This document shows positions 16,120-26,317 of a stretch of 64,000 bases of DNA, in pieces. Every line of letters starts with the position of its first letter. The first letter of the stretch is position 1. Origin of the DNA: Verrucomicrobiota bacterium (GTDB lineage Bacteria; Verrucomicrobiota; Kiritimatiellia; CAIQIC01; JAGNIJ01); the NCBI GenBank assembly GCA_022710725.1, contig JAKLGK010000001.1:425010-489009 (forward strand), written 5' to 3'. The notes under the pieces were generated by a model. It was given only the letters and a program-made list of their open reading frames with translations. It searched no databases and was not told the origin of the DNA. The translations under genes were made by a program, and so were the position numbers.

Positions 16120-16149
16120 CGGAATATTGGGCGCGGGCCGTGCCGCGCG

Positions 16150-16184
16150 AAAAAAAAGGCGGGCGGCTATTTCAGCCGCCCGCC
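16150..16184 (-). terminator. Rho-independent terminator of gdhA
   Basis: Stem GGCGGGCGGCT (16158-16168), loop ATTTC and stem AGCCGCCCGCC (16174-16184) form a perfect 11-bp hairpin. On the minus strand it is followed by a run of eight T (complement of 16150-16157). It sits 28 nt past the gdhA stop codon. Confidence 0.9.
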
Positions 16185-16211
16185 GGATCCCCAAGGACGT
16201 TGTGTCACCGA

Positions 16212-17564
<1,353 letters not shown>

Positions 17565-17659
17565 TCATTCGTTCAGTGACTCAATACGGTAATGGACAGC
17601 CATAAAGTAGACACCCGCGAGCACTCTTCCAAATATATTCATATTAAAAGTATTATTGC

Positions 17660-17683
17660 TGATATGGCAATATTGCCGTATCA
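17660..17683. promoter_or_regulatory. Near-perfect 24-bp palindrome, candidate NrpR operator
   Basis: The left arm TGATATGGCAAT and right arm ATTGCCGTATCA differ from perfect symmetry at one base pair. On the gdhA strand a consensus TATAAT (17688-17683) abuts the palindrome, so a bound dimer would cover the transcription start. A weaker similar half-site (TACCGTATTG on the minus strand) lies near 17580-17589. Confidence 0.75.
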
Positions 17684-17801
17684 TTATAACAATGAGCAGT
17701 CGCGAGATGCCCGTTTTTTGAGCAATTAGCATCGATAGGGTGAGCACAAGCGGCAAACGGAAACGGCAGGGCGGGTGTCAGGAAATCGTAAGGAGGACTC
17801 G

Positions 17802-18806
17802 ATGATGCAGCAGAGCAAATCGGTCAAACTCGCCATTCTGAAAGTTCTTCAGGAGCTGGACACTCCGGCCGGGGCGGCTCGCATCGTCCAGCATCTTTCA
17901 TCCGAGGGCGCGAATCTCCAGCCGCGCACCATCCGCTTTTATTTGCTCCAGATGGACCGCGAGGGCTGGACGAAAACCGTGAGCCGCCGGAGGGGCCGCG
18001 AACTGACCGCGAAGGGCCGCGACGAACTCGCGCACGCGAACATTATCGAGAAAGTCGGATTTATCTCTTCGCGGATTGATGCGTTGAGCTATCGCATGAC
18101 GTTCCGAAACAGTGCGGGCGTCGGGACGCTTATTGCCAATGTTTCGACGATCGAGAAAAGCAATCTGCTGCGTGCGCTCGAATACATGAACCCCGTATTT
18201 TCGCGGAAACTCGCCATGGGGAATCGGCTGGCCGTGGCCAGGGAAGGGGCGTCGCTGGCCGGCTTCAACGTGCCGAAAGGAAGGGTGATGCTCGGCACGG
18301 TGTGCAGCGTGACGGTCAACGGCATTCTACTGGCCGAGCGCATCCCGGTGACGTCCCGGTTTGGCGGCCTGGTGGAGATCCGCGACGGCAAGCCGGTCCG
18401 GTTCGTCGAGCTGATCGCCTACAGCGGCACGACCATCGATCCGCTGGAGTTCTTCATCAACGCCGGCATGACCCGCGTGCGCGAGTGCGCCAAGACGGGT
18501 TCCGGCATTGTAGGGGCCAGTTTTCGCGAGGTGCCGGCCGTGGCGCTGGACGATGTGCGTCGCATAGGCAAGGAGATGGAGCGGCAGGGATTGGGGGGGC
18601 TTCTTGCCCTGGGCCAGCCGAATCAGCCGTTGCTGGATATTCCGGTGGCGGAGGGCCGTTGCGGCATGATCGTGCTCGGCGGGATGAATCCGATCGCCGC
18701 CCTCCGCGAAGCCGGTGTCCTGGTGACCATTCAGTCGCTGGCGGGTCTCGATGAGTGCAGCACATTTCAGCCTTTCCAGTCGCTACGGAACCGCTATCCA
18801 GGATGA
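17802..18806 (+). CDS. NrpR-like nitrogen-responsive repressor
   Basis: This is a 334-residue protein. An N-terminal winged helix-turn-helix covers about 8-75 (LAILKVLQELDTPAGAARIVQHL...RTIRFYLLQMDREGW). A single regulatory domain of the NrpR type (DUF128) follows from about 85, with VGFISSRIDALSYRMTF, VGTVCSVTVNG-like strands and a Gly-rich C-terminus (LGGLLALGQPNQPLLDIP). In methanogens NrpR represses nitrogen-assimilation genes and is released by 2-oxoglutarate. The ATG at 17802 is preferred over the upstream GTG at 17775 because AAGGAGG lies 5 nt before it. Divergence from gdhA with a palindrome between them supports a role in controlling gdhA and probably itself. Confidence 0.85.
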   Translation: MMQQSKSVKLAILKVLQELDTPAGAARIVQHLSSEGANLQPRTIRFYLLQMDREGWTKTVSRRRGRELTAKGRDELAHANIIEKVGFISSRIDALSYRMTFRNSAGVGTLIANVSTIEKSNLLRALEYMNPVFSRKLAMGNRLAVAREGASLAGFNVPKGRVMLGTVCSVTVNGILLAERIPVTSRFGGLVEIRDGKPVRFVELIAYSGTTIDPLEFFINAGMTRVRECAKTGSGIVGASFREVPAVALDDVRRIGKEMERQGLGGLLALGQPNQPLLDIPVAEGRCGMIVLGGMNPIAALREAGVLVTIQSLAGLDECSTFQPFQSLRNRYPG

Positions 18807-18931
18807 GGGACACCATCCATCCGGCCACGGCGACTTCGATATCATGACCACAAGTCGCGTGCTGCCGATCGGCGGGGATCAGTTCCTGCTCTCCAGTTTC
18901 CAGCCTGAACGATCCGGGGCGCGGCGTTTTT
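18807..18931. other. Convergent intergenic space
   Basis: This is the gap between the NrpR-like gene and the StnC-like gene. A run of T near 18926-18932 follows a GC-rich stretch, but I cannot draw a convincing stem. Confidence 0.3.
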
Positions 18932-21034
18932 TTACCGGGCGGGTTCGGCCGGGCGCGTTGGCGGCGGCAGCGGCGCCGCGCAGATGGTCAACCGCAGGCC
19001 ACAGCGCAAGCAGCGGTTCGCTTCCTGAACGGCCGTGGCCGCGTTGAACGAGGACTCCACCTCGTCGAACGACCGGGTCCTCCGCTCCAGCGGCAGGATG
19101 GGCGTCTTCGGACGCTTCTTGCCGGCGAAATGCTCCTCGCGGCCGAGCCGCGGGTTCTGCTTGCGCAGGGAGGCCAGGGATTCCTCGATGCGGCCCGAAC
19201 CGCCGAGGTATCGGTCCATCGCCGCGGCGGCGTTTCGGCCGGCGTTGATGGCCTCGATGACCGTCGCGGGGCCGCTGACCACGTCGCCGCCGGAAAACAC
19301 GCCCGGGCGCGAGGTGCTCCACGTCGCGGGATCCACCTGGAGCCGGTCCCGGCGGTCCAGGGCCACGCCCAAGCTCTCCGGCACGGCGGGCTTCTGCCCG
19401 ATGGCCATGATCAGGTGGTCCGCCTCCTGGACGAACTCGCTGCCCGGCACCGGGACGGGGCGGCGCCGGCCGCTGGCGTCGGGCTCGCCCAGTTCCATCC
19501 GGATGCACTCCAATTGCAGCTTCTCCGGGCGGGCGACGACCCGCTGCGGGGCGACTAGATAGCGGATCTCCACGCCCTCTTCGATGGCGTACTCGATTTC
19601 CTCCGGCGAGGCGGGCATCTCCTGGCGGGTCCGGCGGTAGAGCATGACCACGCGCTTCGCGCCCAGGCGCACCGCCGTGCGCGCGACGTCCATGGCGACA
19701 TTGCCGCCGCCGACCACGGCCACCGTGCCGCCGAGCTTCACGTCGTGGCCCCGGTTGATCGCCTCCAGGAGCGTCAGGCCGTCCTGCACGCGCGGATCGT
19801 CCTCGCCCGGGATGCCCATCTTGGTCCCGCGCGCGGCGCCGACCGCCAGGAAGACCGCCTCGACACCCTCCGCAAAGAGCGGGTCCAAGGATTCCACGCG
19901 CGCGCCGGTGACGATCTTCACGCCGATCTCCTCGATGCCGCGAATTTCCTGGTCGAGCACCTCGTCCGTCAGGCGGTAACGCGGAATGCTGGCGCGCAGG
20001 CTGCCGCCGGGCTTCGGCGCGGCCTCGTAGACCGTGACCTCGTGGCCCAGCCGCCGCAGGAACCACGCGCAGGTCAGGCCGGCCGGGCCGGACCCGATCA
20101 CGGCGGTCTTCTTTCCCGTCGGCGGCCGCATGGTGACGCGGGCTTTCCACTCGCCGGTGTCCACGGAGGCGACGAAGCGCTTGAGCTCGCGGATGGCCAC
20201 GGGCTCGTCCATCTGGCAGCGGCGGCACGCCTGCTCGCACGGATGCGGGCAGACGCAGCCGAGCACGAACGGGAACGGCGCGCGATCGCGGATGACCTCC
20301 AGCGCTTCCTGGAACCGGCCCTCGGCGATCAGGGAGACGTACTGCGGGATGTGGATGCCCGCGGGGCAGGCGTTCTGGCAGGCCAGGATCCGCTTCTCGC
20401 GGTCGGCCCAGGGAATGGGCTCCCGGTCGCGCAGCGCGCCGGTCGGGCAGACCTCGACGCACGCGCCGCAGAACCGGCATTCGGCCGTCCGCATGTCCGC
20501 GCCGGCGCTGGTGTCCACCCGGCTCTCGATGCCGCGGTTGACGATGCCGATCGCGCCGACGCCGCGGACGTCCTGGCAGATGCGCACGCAACGCCCGCAC
20601 AGGATGCACAGGTTCGGGTCGCGGATGAAGTAGGGATCGTCGTCGCGGACCGGCCGCTTTTTCGGCTGCGCACGATAGGACGAAAGCAGGTTGCGCGCGC
20701 CCGCCCAGTCCACGACCTTCTTCAACTGGCTGTCCTCGAGGATCGGCTCCGACTGTTCGCTCAAGATCAGCCAGATCAGGTTCTGGCGCAGCTTGAGGAC
20801 CGCCTCGGTGTTGGTGCGGACGACCATGCCGTCGCGCGCGGGCGTCGTGCAGGACGTCGGCAGGCCGCGCATGTTCTCGATCTCCACGATGCACAGCCGG
20901 CAGGCGCCGACGGGCCGCAGGTCCGGGTGATAGCAGAGGTTGGGAATGTAGAGGCCCGCGTCGAGGGCGGCCTGCAGGACCGTCTGTCCGTCCCGGGCTT
21001 CCACCGTTTTGCCGTCTATGGTCAGTTTCATCAT
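18932..21034 (-). CDS. Iron-sulfur/GltD-like FAD oxidoreductase, StnC-like
   Basis: This is a 700-residue flavoprotein. The order is: a 2Fe-2S ferredoxin domain (NLCYHPDLRPVGACRLCIVE), a NuoG-type His/Cys 4Fe-4S region, two 4Fe-4S clusters (CILCGRCVRICQ and CRFCGACVEVCP at about 140-205), then a GltD/NfnB-like part from about 225. The latter has CQNACPAGIHIPQY, a further Cys set (CVCPHPCEQACRR), an FAD motif (AVIGSGPAGLTCAWF) and an NADPH motif (VAVVGGGNVAMDVARTA). The ATG at 21034 overlaps the stop of the NuoF-like gene (ATGA). It resembles the [FeFe]-hydrogenase N-terminus but has no H-cluster domain. Fusion of NuoG-type clusters with NfnB fits the Sporomusa-type transhydrogenase, expected to link NADPH to NADH and ferredoxin. 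Confidence 0.88.
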   Translation of the reverse strand: MMKLTIDGKTVEARDGQTVLQAALDAGLYIPNLCYHPDLRPVGACRLCIVEIENMRGLPTSCTTPARDGMVVRTNTEAVLKLRQNLIWLILSEQSEPILEDSQLKKVVDWAGARNLLSSYRAQPKKRPVRDDDPYFIRDPNLCILCGRCVRICQDVRGVGAIGIVNRGIESRVDTSAGADMRTAECRFCGACVEVCPTGALRDREPIPWADREKRILACQNACPAGIHIPQYVSLIAEGRFQEALEVIRDRAPFPFVLGCVCPHPCEQACRRCQMDEPVAIRELKRFVASVDTGEWKARVTMRPPTGKKTAVIGSGPAGLTCAWFLRRLGHEVTVYEAAPKPGGSLRASIPRYRLTDEVLDQEIRGIEEIGVKIVTGARVESLDPLFAEGVEAVFLAVGAARGTKMGIPGEDDPRVQDGLTLLEAINRGHDVKLGGTVAVVGGGNVAMDVARTAVRLGAKRVVMLYRRTRQEMPASPEEIEYAIEEGVEIRYLVAPQRVVARPEKLQLECIRMELGEPDASGRRRPVPVPGSEFVQEADHLIMAIGQKPAVPESLGVALDRRDRLQVDPATWSTSRPGVFSGGDVVSGPATVIEAINAGRNAAAAMDRYLGGSGRIEESLASLRKQNPRLGREEHFAGKKRPKTPILPLERRTRSFDEVESSFNAATAVQEANRCLRCGLRLTICAAPLPPPTRPAEPAR

Positions 21035-22797
21035 CGGATGGCCATGAAATCGCAGGCGCCGTAGCACGTCTGGCAGCGGGTGCACCGCTCGAGGTCAATC
21101 CGGGCCGCCTGGCCCTTCTTCCACTCGATGGCGTTCGCCGGGCAGGCCTTGAAACAGCGGCCGCACTTGGTGCAGGCCGACTCGATCACCTCGAAATGGC
21201 GCAGGGCCTTGCAGGCGTGCGCGGGGCATTCCTTGTCGTGCACGTGCGCGTCGTACTCGTGGCGGAAATAGCGCAGCGTGGTCAGTACGGGGTTGGCCGC
21301 GGTCTGGCCGAGGCCGCACAGGGCCGTGCTCTTGATCGTCTCGCCCATCTCCTGGAGGAAAGCGATATGCTCCGGTGTGCCGTGCCCGGCGGTGATCTCC
21401 TCCAGCGCCTCGTGCATGCGCTTGAGCCCGACGCGGCAGGGGGTGCACTGGCCGCACGACTCCGCCACCGTGAAGGACAGGAAGTAGCGCGCCACGTCCA
21501 CCATGCAGGTGCGCTCGTCCATGATGATCAGGCCGCCGGACCCCATGATCGCGCCCGTGCCGGTGATGGACTCGTAGTCAATGGGCGTGTCCAGCAGCGA
21601 CTCCGGCACGCAGCCGCCCGAGGGGCCGCCGAGCTGCACGCCCTTCAGGCCGATCCGCCGCTTGCTCATTCCGCCGCCCGCCCCGAAAATGAGTTCGCGC
21701 AGCGTCATGCCCATCGGCACCTCGACCAGGCCGGCGTTCCGCACCTGGCCCGCCAGCGCGAAGACCTTGGTCCCCCTGCTGCGCTCCGTGCCGATCGCGG
21801 CGAACCATTCCCATCCGCGCCGGAGGATGGGCGGGATGTTGCCGAAGGTCTCGACGTTGTTGATCAGCGTCGGCTGGCCCCACAGCCCCTGGTGCGCGGG
21901 GAACGGCGGTTTGACGCGCGGCGTGCCGCGCCGCCCCTCGATGGAGGCGATCAGGGCCGTCTCCTCGCCGCAGACGAACGCCCCCGCGCCCTGCATGATG
22001 CTCACATCGAAGTCGAACCCGCAGCCCAGGATGTTCGAGCCCAGGCAGCCCTCCCGCCGCGCCTGCTCGATGGCCAGGGTCAGCCGCCGGACGGCCAGCG
22101 GGTACTCCGCCCGGCAGTAGATCACGCCCTCCCGCGCCCCGATGGCGTAGCCGGCGATGATCATTCCCTCGATCACGGCGTGCGGATCGCCCTCCAGCAG
22201 GCTGCGGTCCATGAACGCGCCCGGGTCGCCCTCGTCGGCGTTGCAGATGACGTACTTAAGATCCCCCTTGGCCTCGCGGCAGAATCGCCACTTCTGCCCT
22301 GTCGAGAAGCCCGCCCCCCCGCGGCCGCGCAAGCCGGCCTTGTGAACCTCTTCGATCACGGCCTGCGGCGTCATGTCCATGGCCTTTCGCAAGGCCTGGT
22401 AGCCCCCGACCCGCCGGTAGTCCTCGATGTGCTCCGGATCAATCTCGCCGCAGTTGGCCAGGACGATCCGCGTCTGGTTTTTGAAAAACGCCTCGTAGTC
22501 CTGGCCCGCCCGCCGTTTCTCGACCGGCCGGCCGTGGACGAGGTGTTCCTCGACGATCTCGGCGACGTGCTCGGGCTGGATGAACTCGTACACCACCCGC
22601 CCCAGCTCCGGCGTGATCACGTCCACCAGCACGTCCCGGAACAGGCCGCGGTCGCCGGTGCGGACGATGTCGAACTTCTCCAGCAAGCCGCGCCGCTCCA
22701 GTTCCGACTGGAAGGCGGCGGCCACCTTCTCGGCGCCCGCGGCCACGCCGCTGGTGCCGACGCAGATGAGGATTCGATGGGAAGATAGAGCCGCCAT
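21031..22797 (-). CDS. NuoF/HydB-like NADH-binding subunit, StnB-like
   Basis: This is a 588-residue subunit of a NADH-linked iron-sulfur complex. The N-terminal 100 residues are a thioredoxin-like 2Fe-2S domain. The NADH/FMN core includes GRGGAGFSTGQKW and ICNADEGDPGAFMDR. SCGQCTPCRVG binds a 4Fe-4S cluster. The C-terminus adds two ferredoxin-type clusters (CTKCGRCFKACP and CTRCQTCYGACD), an extension typical of HydB and other soluble bifurcating complexes rather than of complex I. It is expressed between the NuoE-like and GltD-like genes with short gaps or overlaps. Flavin-based electron bifurcation is inferred from family resemblance. Confidence 0.92.
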   Translation of the reverse strand: MAALSSHRILICVGTSGVAAGAEKVAAAFQSELERRGLLEKFDIVRTGDRGLFRDVLVDVITPELGRVVYEFIQPEHVAEIVEEHLVHGRPVEKRRAGQDYEAFFKNQTRIVLANCGEIDPEHIEDYRRVGGYQALRKAMDMTPQAVIEEVHKAGLRGRGGAGFSTGQKWRFCREAKGDLKYVICNADEGDPGAFMDRSLLEGDPHAVIEGMIIAGYAIGAREGVIYCRAEYPLAVRRLTLAIEQARREGCLGSNILGCGFDFDVSIMQGAGAFVCGEETALIASIEGRRGTPRVKPPFPAHQGLWGQPTLINNVETFGNIPPILRRGWEWFAAIGTERSRGTKVFALAGQVRNAGLVEVPMGMTLRELIFGAGGGMSKRRIGLKGVQLGGPSGGCVPESLLDTPIDYESITGTGAIMGSGGLIIMDERTCMVDVARYFLSFTVAESCGQCTPCRVGLKRMHEALEEITAGHGTPEHIAFLQEMGETIKSTALCGLGQTAANPVLTTLRYFRHEYDAHVHDKECPAHACKALRHFEVIESACTKCGRCFKACPANAIEWKKGQAARIDLERCTRCQTCYGACDFMAIR

Positions 22798-22809
22798 GAG
22801 GGCAAGACC

Positions 22810-23292
22810 TTACTTGTACAACTCCAGGACCTCGTCCATTTTTGCCGGGGTGCAGCGCCCATAGAAGTCGTTGTCCACCATCACCACCGGCGCCATGCCG
22901 CAGCAGCCCAGGCAGGCTACGCGCTCGAGCGTGAAGCGGCGGTCCGGCGTGGTCTGCTCGACCTGGATGCCCAGTTTGCCTTGCACGTGGTCGAGCAGGT
23001 CCTTGCCGCCCATGATGTAGCAGGCCGTGCCCTGGCAGACACGGATGGTGTGCCGGCCGCGCGGCTCGAGGCAGAACTGCGCGTAAAACGTCAGGATGCC
23101 GTAAATCTCGACGGGGAACACGTCCAAGGCCTTCGCAATGGGCCCAATGGACTCCGGCGGCACGTAGCCGAACCGCTCCTGCATCTTCTGCAACAGCGGA
23201 ATCAGCATGCCGTTGCGCCCGCGGAACGGGACGATGACCGCTTCGATGTCAGCGGCGCGCAGGTCCGCATCGGCTTGTATTTCCTGACTCAT
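22810..23292 (-). CDS. NuoE/HydC-like 2Fe-2S subunit, StnA-like
   Basis: This is a 160-residue thioredoxin-fold ferredoxin. The four cluster cysteines are in CQGTACYIMGG (C-x4-C, about 86-91) and CLGCCGMAPV (C-x3-C, about 127-131), the standard NuoE spacing. The N-terminal helical bundle (MLIPLLQKMQERFGYVPPES) is also typical. It is the first gene of the three-gene operon and lies 12 nt before the NuoF-like gene. It would pass electrons within the NADH-dependent complex. A consensus-like promoter lies directly upstream. Confidence 0.93.
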   Translation of the reverse strand: MSQEIQADADLRAADIEAVIVPFRGRNGMLIPLLQKMQERFGYVPPESIGPIAKALDVFPVEIYGILTFYAQFCLEPRGRHTIRVCQGTACYIMGGKDLLDHVQGKLGIQVEQTTPDRRFTLERVACLGCCGMAPVVMVDNDFYGRCTPAKMDEVLELYK

Positions 23293-23318
23293 TTTCGAGG
23301 TCTGATGCGCCGTTGGAA

Positions 23319-23347
23319 AACTTACACGCCCTTCGGCCCCTGTGCAA
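23319..23347 (-). promoter_or_regulatory. Sigma-70-like promoter of the Stn-like operon
   Basis: On the minus strand, -35 TTGCAC (23347-23342) and -10 TAAGTT (23324-23319) are 17 bp apart. The leader would be about 20 nt. Confidence 0.45.
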
Positions 23348-23541
23348 CACAGGAGCCGGGCACTCTATCCGGAGGCGCCGTTTTCTCAAGTTTTTTCGTA
23401 CGGCCCCGATCGGGCGCTGACCGACCGCTTCGGTCCGCTGAATAGGCGCGATGAGAGTGCGATTCTTTCGACCGGCAAGAGGCCTTCTGATCCCGGCGCG
23501 CCGTGCCGTGAAGGCGACCGAGATATCCTGCAGGAGCGAGC

Positions 23542-24299
23542 CTACCGGAGCCAGATCCCGTCGATTTCAAGGCGGAGGGATTCCGCTTTCCTGTTGGCGA
23601 TGAAGAATCGGACCTGCGCCAGGATCTGACCGGGGAAGTTCGGGATATCCAGGCGGTCTCCTCGGCACGCGGGGACCCTCTCCGCGAGGGGGATCTCCAC
23701 CGTCTGCCAATCCACGCCGGTCTCGAACTCGTACACGAGGTAATGCCGCGCGTCGCGTTCCGCCTCCACGAGGAACTGGTGGCGCTTGCCGTCGCCCTTT
23801 AGCCGGATGACGGCGGTGCGGCAGGCCGACATGTCGATCGGGTCGAAGTAGTACTGCAGGGACGAAAACCCGCCGTTGTTCTCCAGCGAGACTTCGCCCG
23901 AGAAGACGGCGTAGAGCTCCATCTGGTCGGCGGGATATGGCTGCAGCAGGGGAAGCAGATCGCTTGGCTCCTTCAGGGCCGGATCAAGCCATACAGCCTC
24001 CTGGTCGCGCCGCAGGAGGACCGGCATACGCTCGTGCGCCTGCCTGATCAGGTCATTTGTCGCACAGGTGACAATGGCGCAGGATACGGTTTCCGCCTTG
24101 GTTTCGGGGTTGGCCCAGGCCGACCAGAGCCTGGCGAAGGCGAATAGAGCCCGGGGTTTCAATAGCGCATCGATGTCAGCGCCTTGCCGTTGGGACCATT
24201 CCAAACGGCCAGCACCTTCTGGGTAGGCGCGATGTTGTACGACGGGACGAGTTTATTCAGATCGGGCTCATCCTCGGGCAGCGACCAGGAGTCGTGCAT
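23542..24299 (-). pseudogene. Decayed SRAP (YedK-type) gene fused to a CIA30-like domain
   Basis: Reading on the minus strand, 24299-24159 encodes the SRAP start region (LVPSYNIAPTQKVLAVWN, then LTSMRY and a stop). A different frame from 24204 resumes with FAFARLWSAWANPETK and AHERMPVLLRRDQEAVWL, which match the second half of SRAP proteins. The central part (the WGLIP...FYEW region) and the MCGR start with the catalytic Cys are missing, so the gene is dead. From about residue 108 of the second frame the sequence turns into a beta-sandwich like CIA30 or carbohydrate-binding domains (FEFETGVDWQTVEIPL-like strands), ending at 23542. This suggests a deletion joined two genes. The second frame (220 codons) is still open and could be made. 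Confidence 0.75.
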
Positions 24300-24540
24300 C
24301 TCGGGGGGGGAACTTCGACATGACGGTACGGCGCCCGCACATGGCTGAAACTTGGAGCACGGACGGAGGAATGCAAGGCGGCTATCGTCGGGTAGCTGCA
24401 CCCGCGCCGCGCACCATCACCAGAATCGCTGTTCGCAGATGCGAAGGGAGCTTGCGCCAGACCGCCCCTATCTCGTAGACCTCCGAAGGTAGTGAGGCTG
24501 GCCGTGAGTCCACGTGTATTTTAACCGCGCCAGCATTGAT
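24300..24540. other. Gene-free stretch beside the SRAP remnant
   Basis: No gene or clear structure is seen. Together with 24587-24695 it separates the SRAP remnant from the next gene. Confidence 0.3.
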
Positions 24541-24586
24541 CGGGCTAGGGGGTTCAAGCCGCCCCCCCCCCGAGCGCCAACTCTCC
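24541..24586 (+). repeat. Degenerate tRNA 3'-end copy next to a CGGGCTAG motif
   Basis: GGGGGTTCAAG, then a C-rich stretch, then CGAGCGCCAACTCTC closely follow the tRNA fragment at 6393-6426 (GGGGGTTCAAG...CGAGCACCAACTCTC), including the seven bases past CCA. The T-arm can no longer pair correctly and CCA has become GCCA. The 5' side carries CGGGCTAG (24541-24548), the end motif of the multi-hairpin elements. Confidence 0.5.
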
Positions 24587-24695
24587 ACGCCGGACATACG
24601 GTGTTCTCCCCAGCCATTGCACGGCGGACTTGCGCCGGAATACGTCTTGCTGGACAATAGGCCGGCAGAGAGGCGGACAACCAAGGAGACCATCC

Positions 24696-26237
24696 ATGAA
24701 GCACTTCCGACGAGTCCTGTATGTTCTCGGTGTCGCGCTGGCGCTGACCACTTCGGCCAAGGCCCCCGACCCGGCGCGTTCGGCCGAGTTATTCGACCAG
24801 GCCGCCGCCGAACTGGATCTGCGCGGCGACATGCTGGTGTATTTCCAGATCGAAGGCCTGGTGGAAGGCTTGCTGGGCAAGATCAAGGACGTCGCGGGGC
24901 GCATCGCCGAGCGAGAGGACTCCGCGGCCGCCGCGGTCGATATCGTTGGCCGCATCGATTCGTTCCTGCGGACCCAGGGCCTGTATGACGGCGTGAGCAT
25001 CGGCATCAGTTCCAGGCCGCGACCGGACGGTTACTACGACGTGAAGAGCTTCATCGCCCGGAAGCCTGCCGATCCCGCCCCGCTCTTCTGGCGCATGATG
25101 GGGGGAGCGCCGCGGGAACTGCGCGTCCTGGACCTGATTCCGGCCGACGCCGCGGTCGTTCTCTCGGCGGACTTCCGGCCGGCGGACGTCTGGGCCTTTC
25201 TCCAGGCCGCCGTCCAGGAAGTCGGCGGCGAGCAGCCCTATGGGGAACTCCGGGCCGCCGTCGAGGAACTCAAGACCACGGCCGGGGCCGACCTGGACGC
25301 CCTGATCGCCTCGCTCGGCGGTGAGGTTGCGTTTTCGCTGCAACTCTCGCGGGACCGGACGGTGGAATTGCCGCTGGACAGCCAACGCCTGGCGGTGCCC
25401 GTGCCCTCGTTTCTGCTGGCGCTGGGCGTCAAGGACGACTCCCTTCTGCAGTTGCTGCTGGCGCAAATCAGGGAAGGCGACCTGGCGCTGGAAACACGGC
25501 AGGCCGACGGCCAGACCACCTACGTGGCGCCGGTCGTGACGGAGGAGCCTTTCCCCATCCAGATCGCCCTGGCCCAGCACGAGAACTACCTGCTTGTCGC
25601 TTCCCATCCGGATGTCATGGCCGAGTCCCTGAAGGCTTTCCAGAGCGGGAAGGGCCTGAAGTCCGAACCCGGATTCCAGGCGATCACGAAGGACTTGCCG
25701 ACGCTGCATAACGGGCTGATCTTCGTGGACGAGCGTTTTAGAACCACGGTCTACGAGATACAGATGACGGCCCTCCGCGAGGAAATGCCCGACGAGGAGG
25801 CGGAGTTGGCCGTGGAAGTCATGAATCAGTTGTTCGGGTGGAGCAAGGAGGGCTCGCTCGCCAGCGTCCGGGTGGTCAAGCCCAACGGCATTCTGACCCA
25901 TGCCGTGACGCCTACCGGCGGCAAGGAGGTAGCGCTGGCCGGCGCGGCAATGCCCATCGGCCTCCTGGCGGCCGTGGCCGTCCCCAGTTTCGTCAAGGCC
26001 CGTTCGCGCGCCCAGGAAGCGCAGATGATCAACGTCGTGCGCATGGTGGACGCCGCCAAGCAACAGTGGGCGCTGGAGAACAGCAAGGAGGACGGAGCCG
26101 ATGTCACGGAAGACGACATCGCCCCGTACCTGCCCGCCGGCATCCTCGACCTGCCTCCGGGACACACCCTGCACATCAATCCGCTCGGCGAAGACCCAAC
26201 GATCACCCGCCCGGACGGGTCAACCGTAACCCTGTAA
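24696..26237 (+). CDS. Secreted protein with a C-terminal pseudopilin-like segment
   Basis: This is a 513-residue protein. A signal peptide (MKHFRRVLYVLGVALALTTSA) precedes about 390 residues that I cannot assign firmly. They alternate hydrophobic strands with DLIPADAAVVLSADFRPADVW and similar stretches, recalling DUF3352-type surface proteins. Residues about 415-513 look like a type II secretion pseudopilin core: LLAAVAVPSFVKARSRAQEA, then NVVRMVDAAKQQWALENSK and a globular tail. In real pseudopilins this helix is N-terminal after a prepilin site; here it is internal. The ATG at 24696 is chosen because AAGGAG lies 7 nt upstream. Export to the periplasm or outer membrane is likely; function is unknown. 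Confidence 0.7.
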   Translation: MKHFRRVLYVLGVALALTTSAKAPDPARSAELFDQAAAELDLRGDMLVYFQIEGLVEGLLGKIKDVAGRIAEREDSAAAAVDIVGRIDSFLRTQGLYDGVSIGISSRPRPDGYYDVKSFIARKPADPAPLFWRMMGGAPRELRVLDLIPADAAVVLSADFRPADVWAFLQAAVQEVGGEQPYGELRAAVEELKTTAGADLDALIASLGGEVAFSLQLSRDRTVELPLDSQRLAVPVPSFLLALGVKDDSLLQLLLAQIREGDLALETRQADGQTTYVAPVVTEEPFPIQIALAQHENYLLVASHPDVMAESLKAFQSGKGLKSEPGFQAITKDLPTLHNGLIFVDERFRTTVYEIQMTALREEMPDEEAELAVEVMNQLFGWSKEGSLASVRVVKPNGILTHAVTPTGGKEVALAGAAMPIGLLAAVAVPSFVKARSRAQEAQMINVVRMVDAAKQQWALENSKEDGADVTEDDIAPYLPAGILDLPPGHTLHINPLGEDPTITRPDGSTVTL

Positions 26238-26317
26238 TAATCGTCCGGCTCTCCCGGAGGCGGCGGGAAACGCCCCGGGATTGGCGCATCGGGAAGGACG
26301 CACTTTCACCCGGCCGG

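Noticed and set aside
18932..21034. [FeFe]-hydrogenase
   Set aside because: The N-terminal cluster layout is similar, but no H-cluster motifs follow; the rest is a GltD-like flavoprotein.
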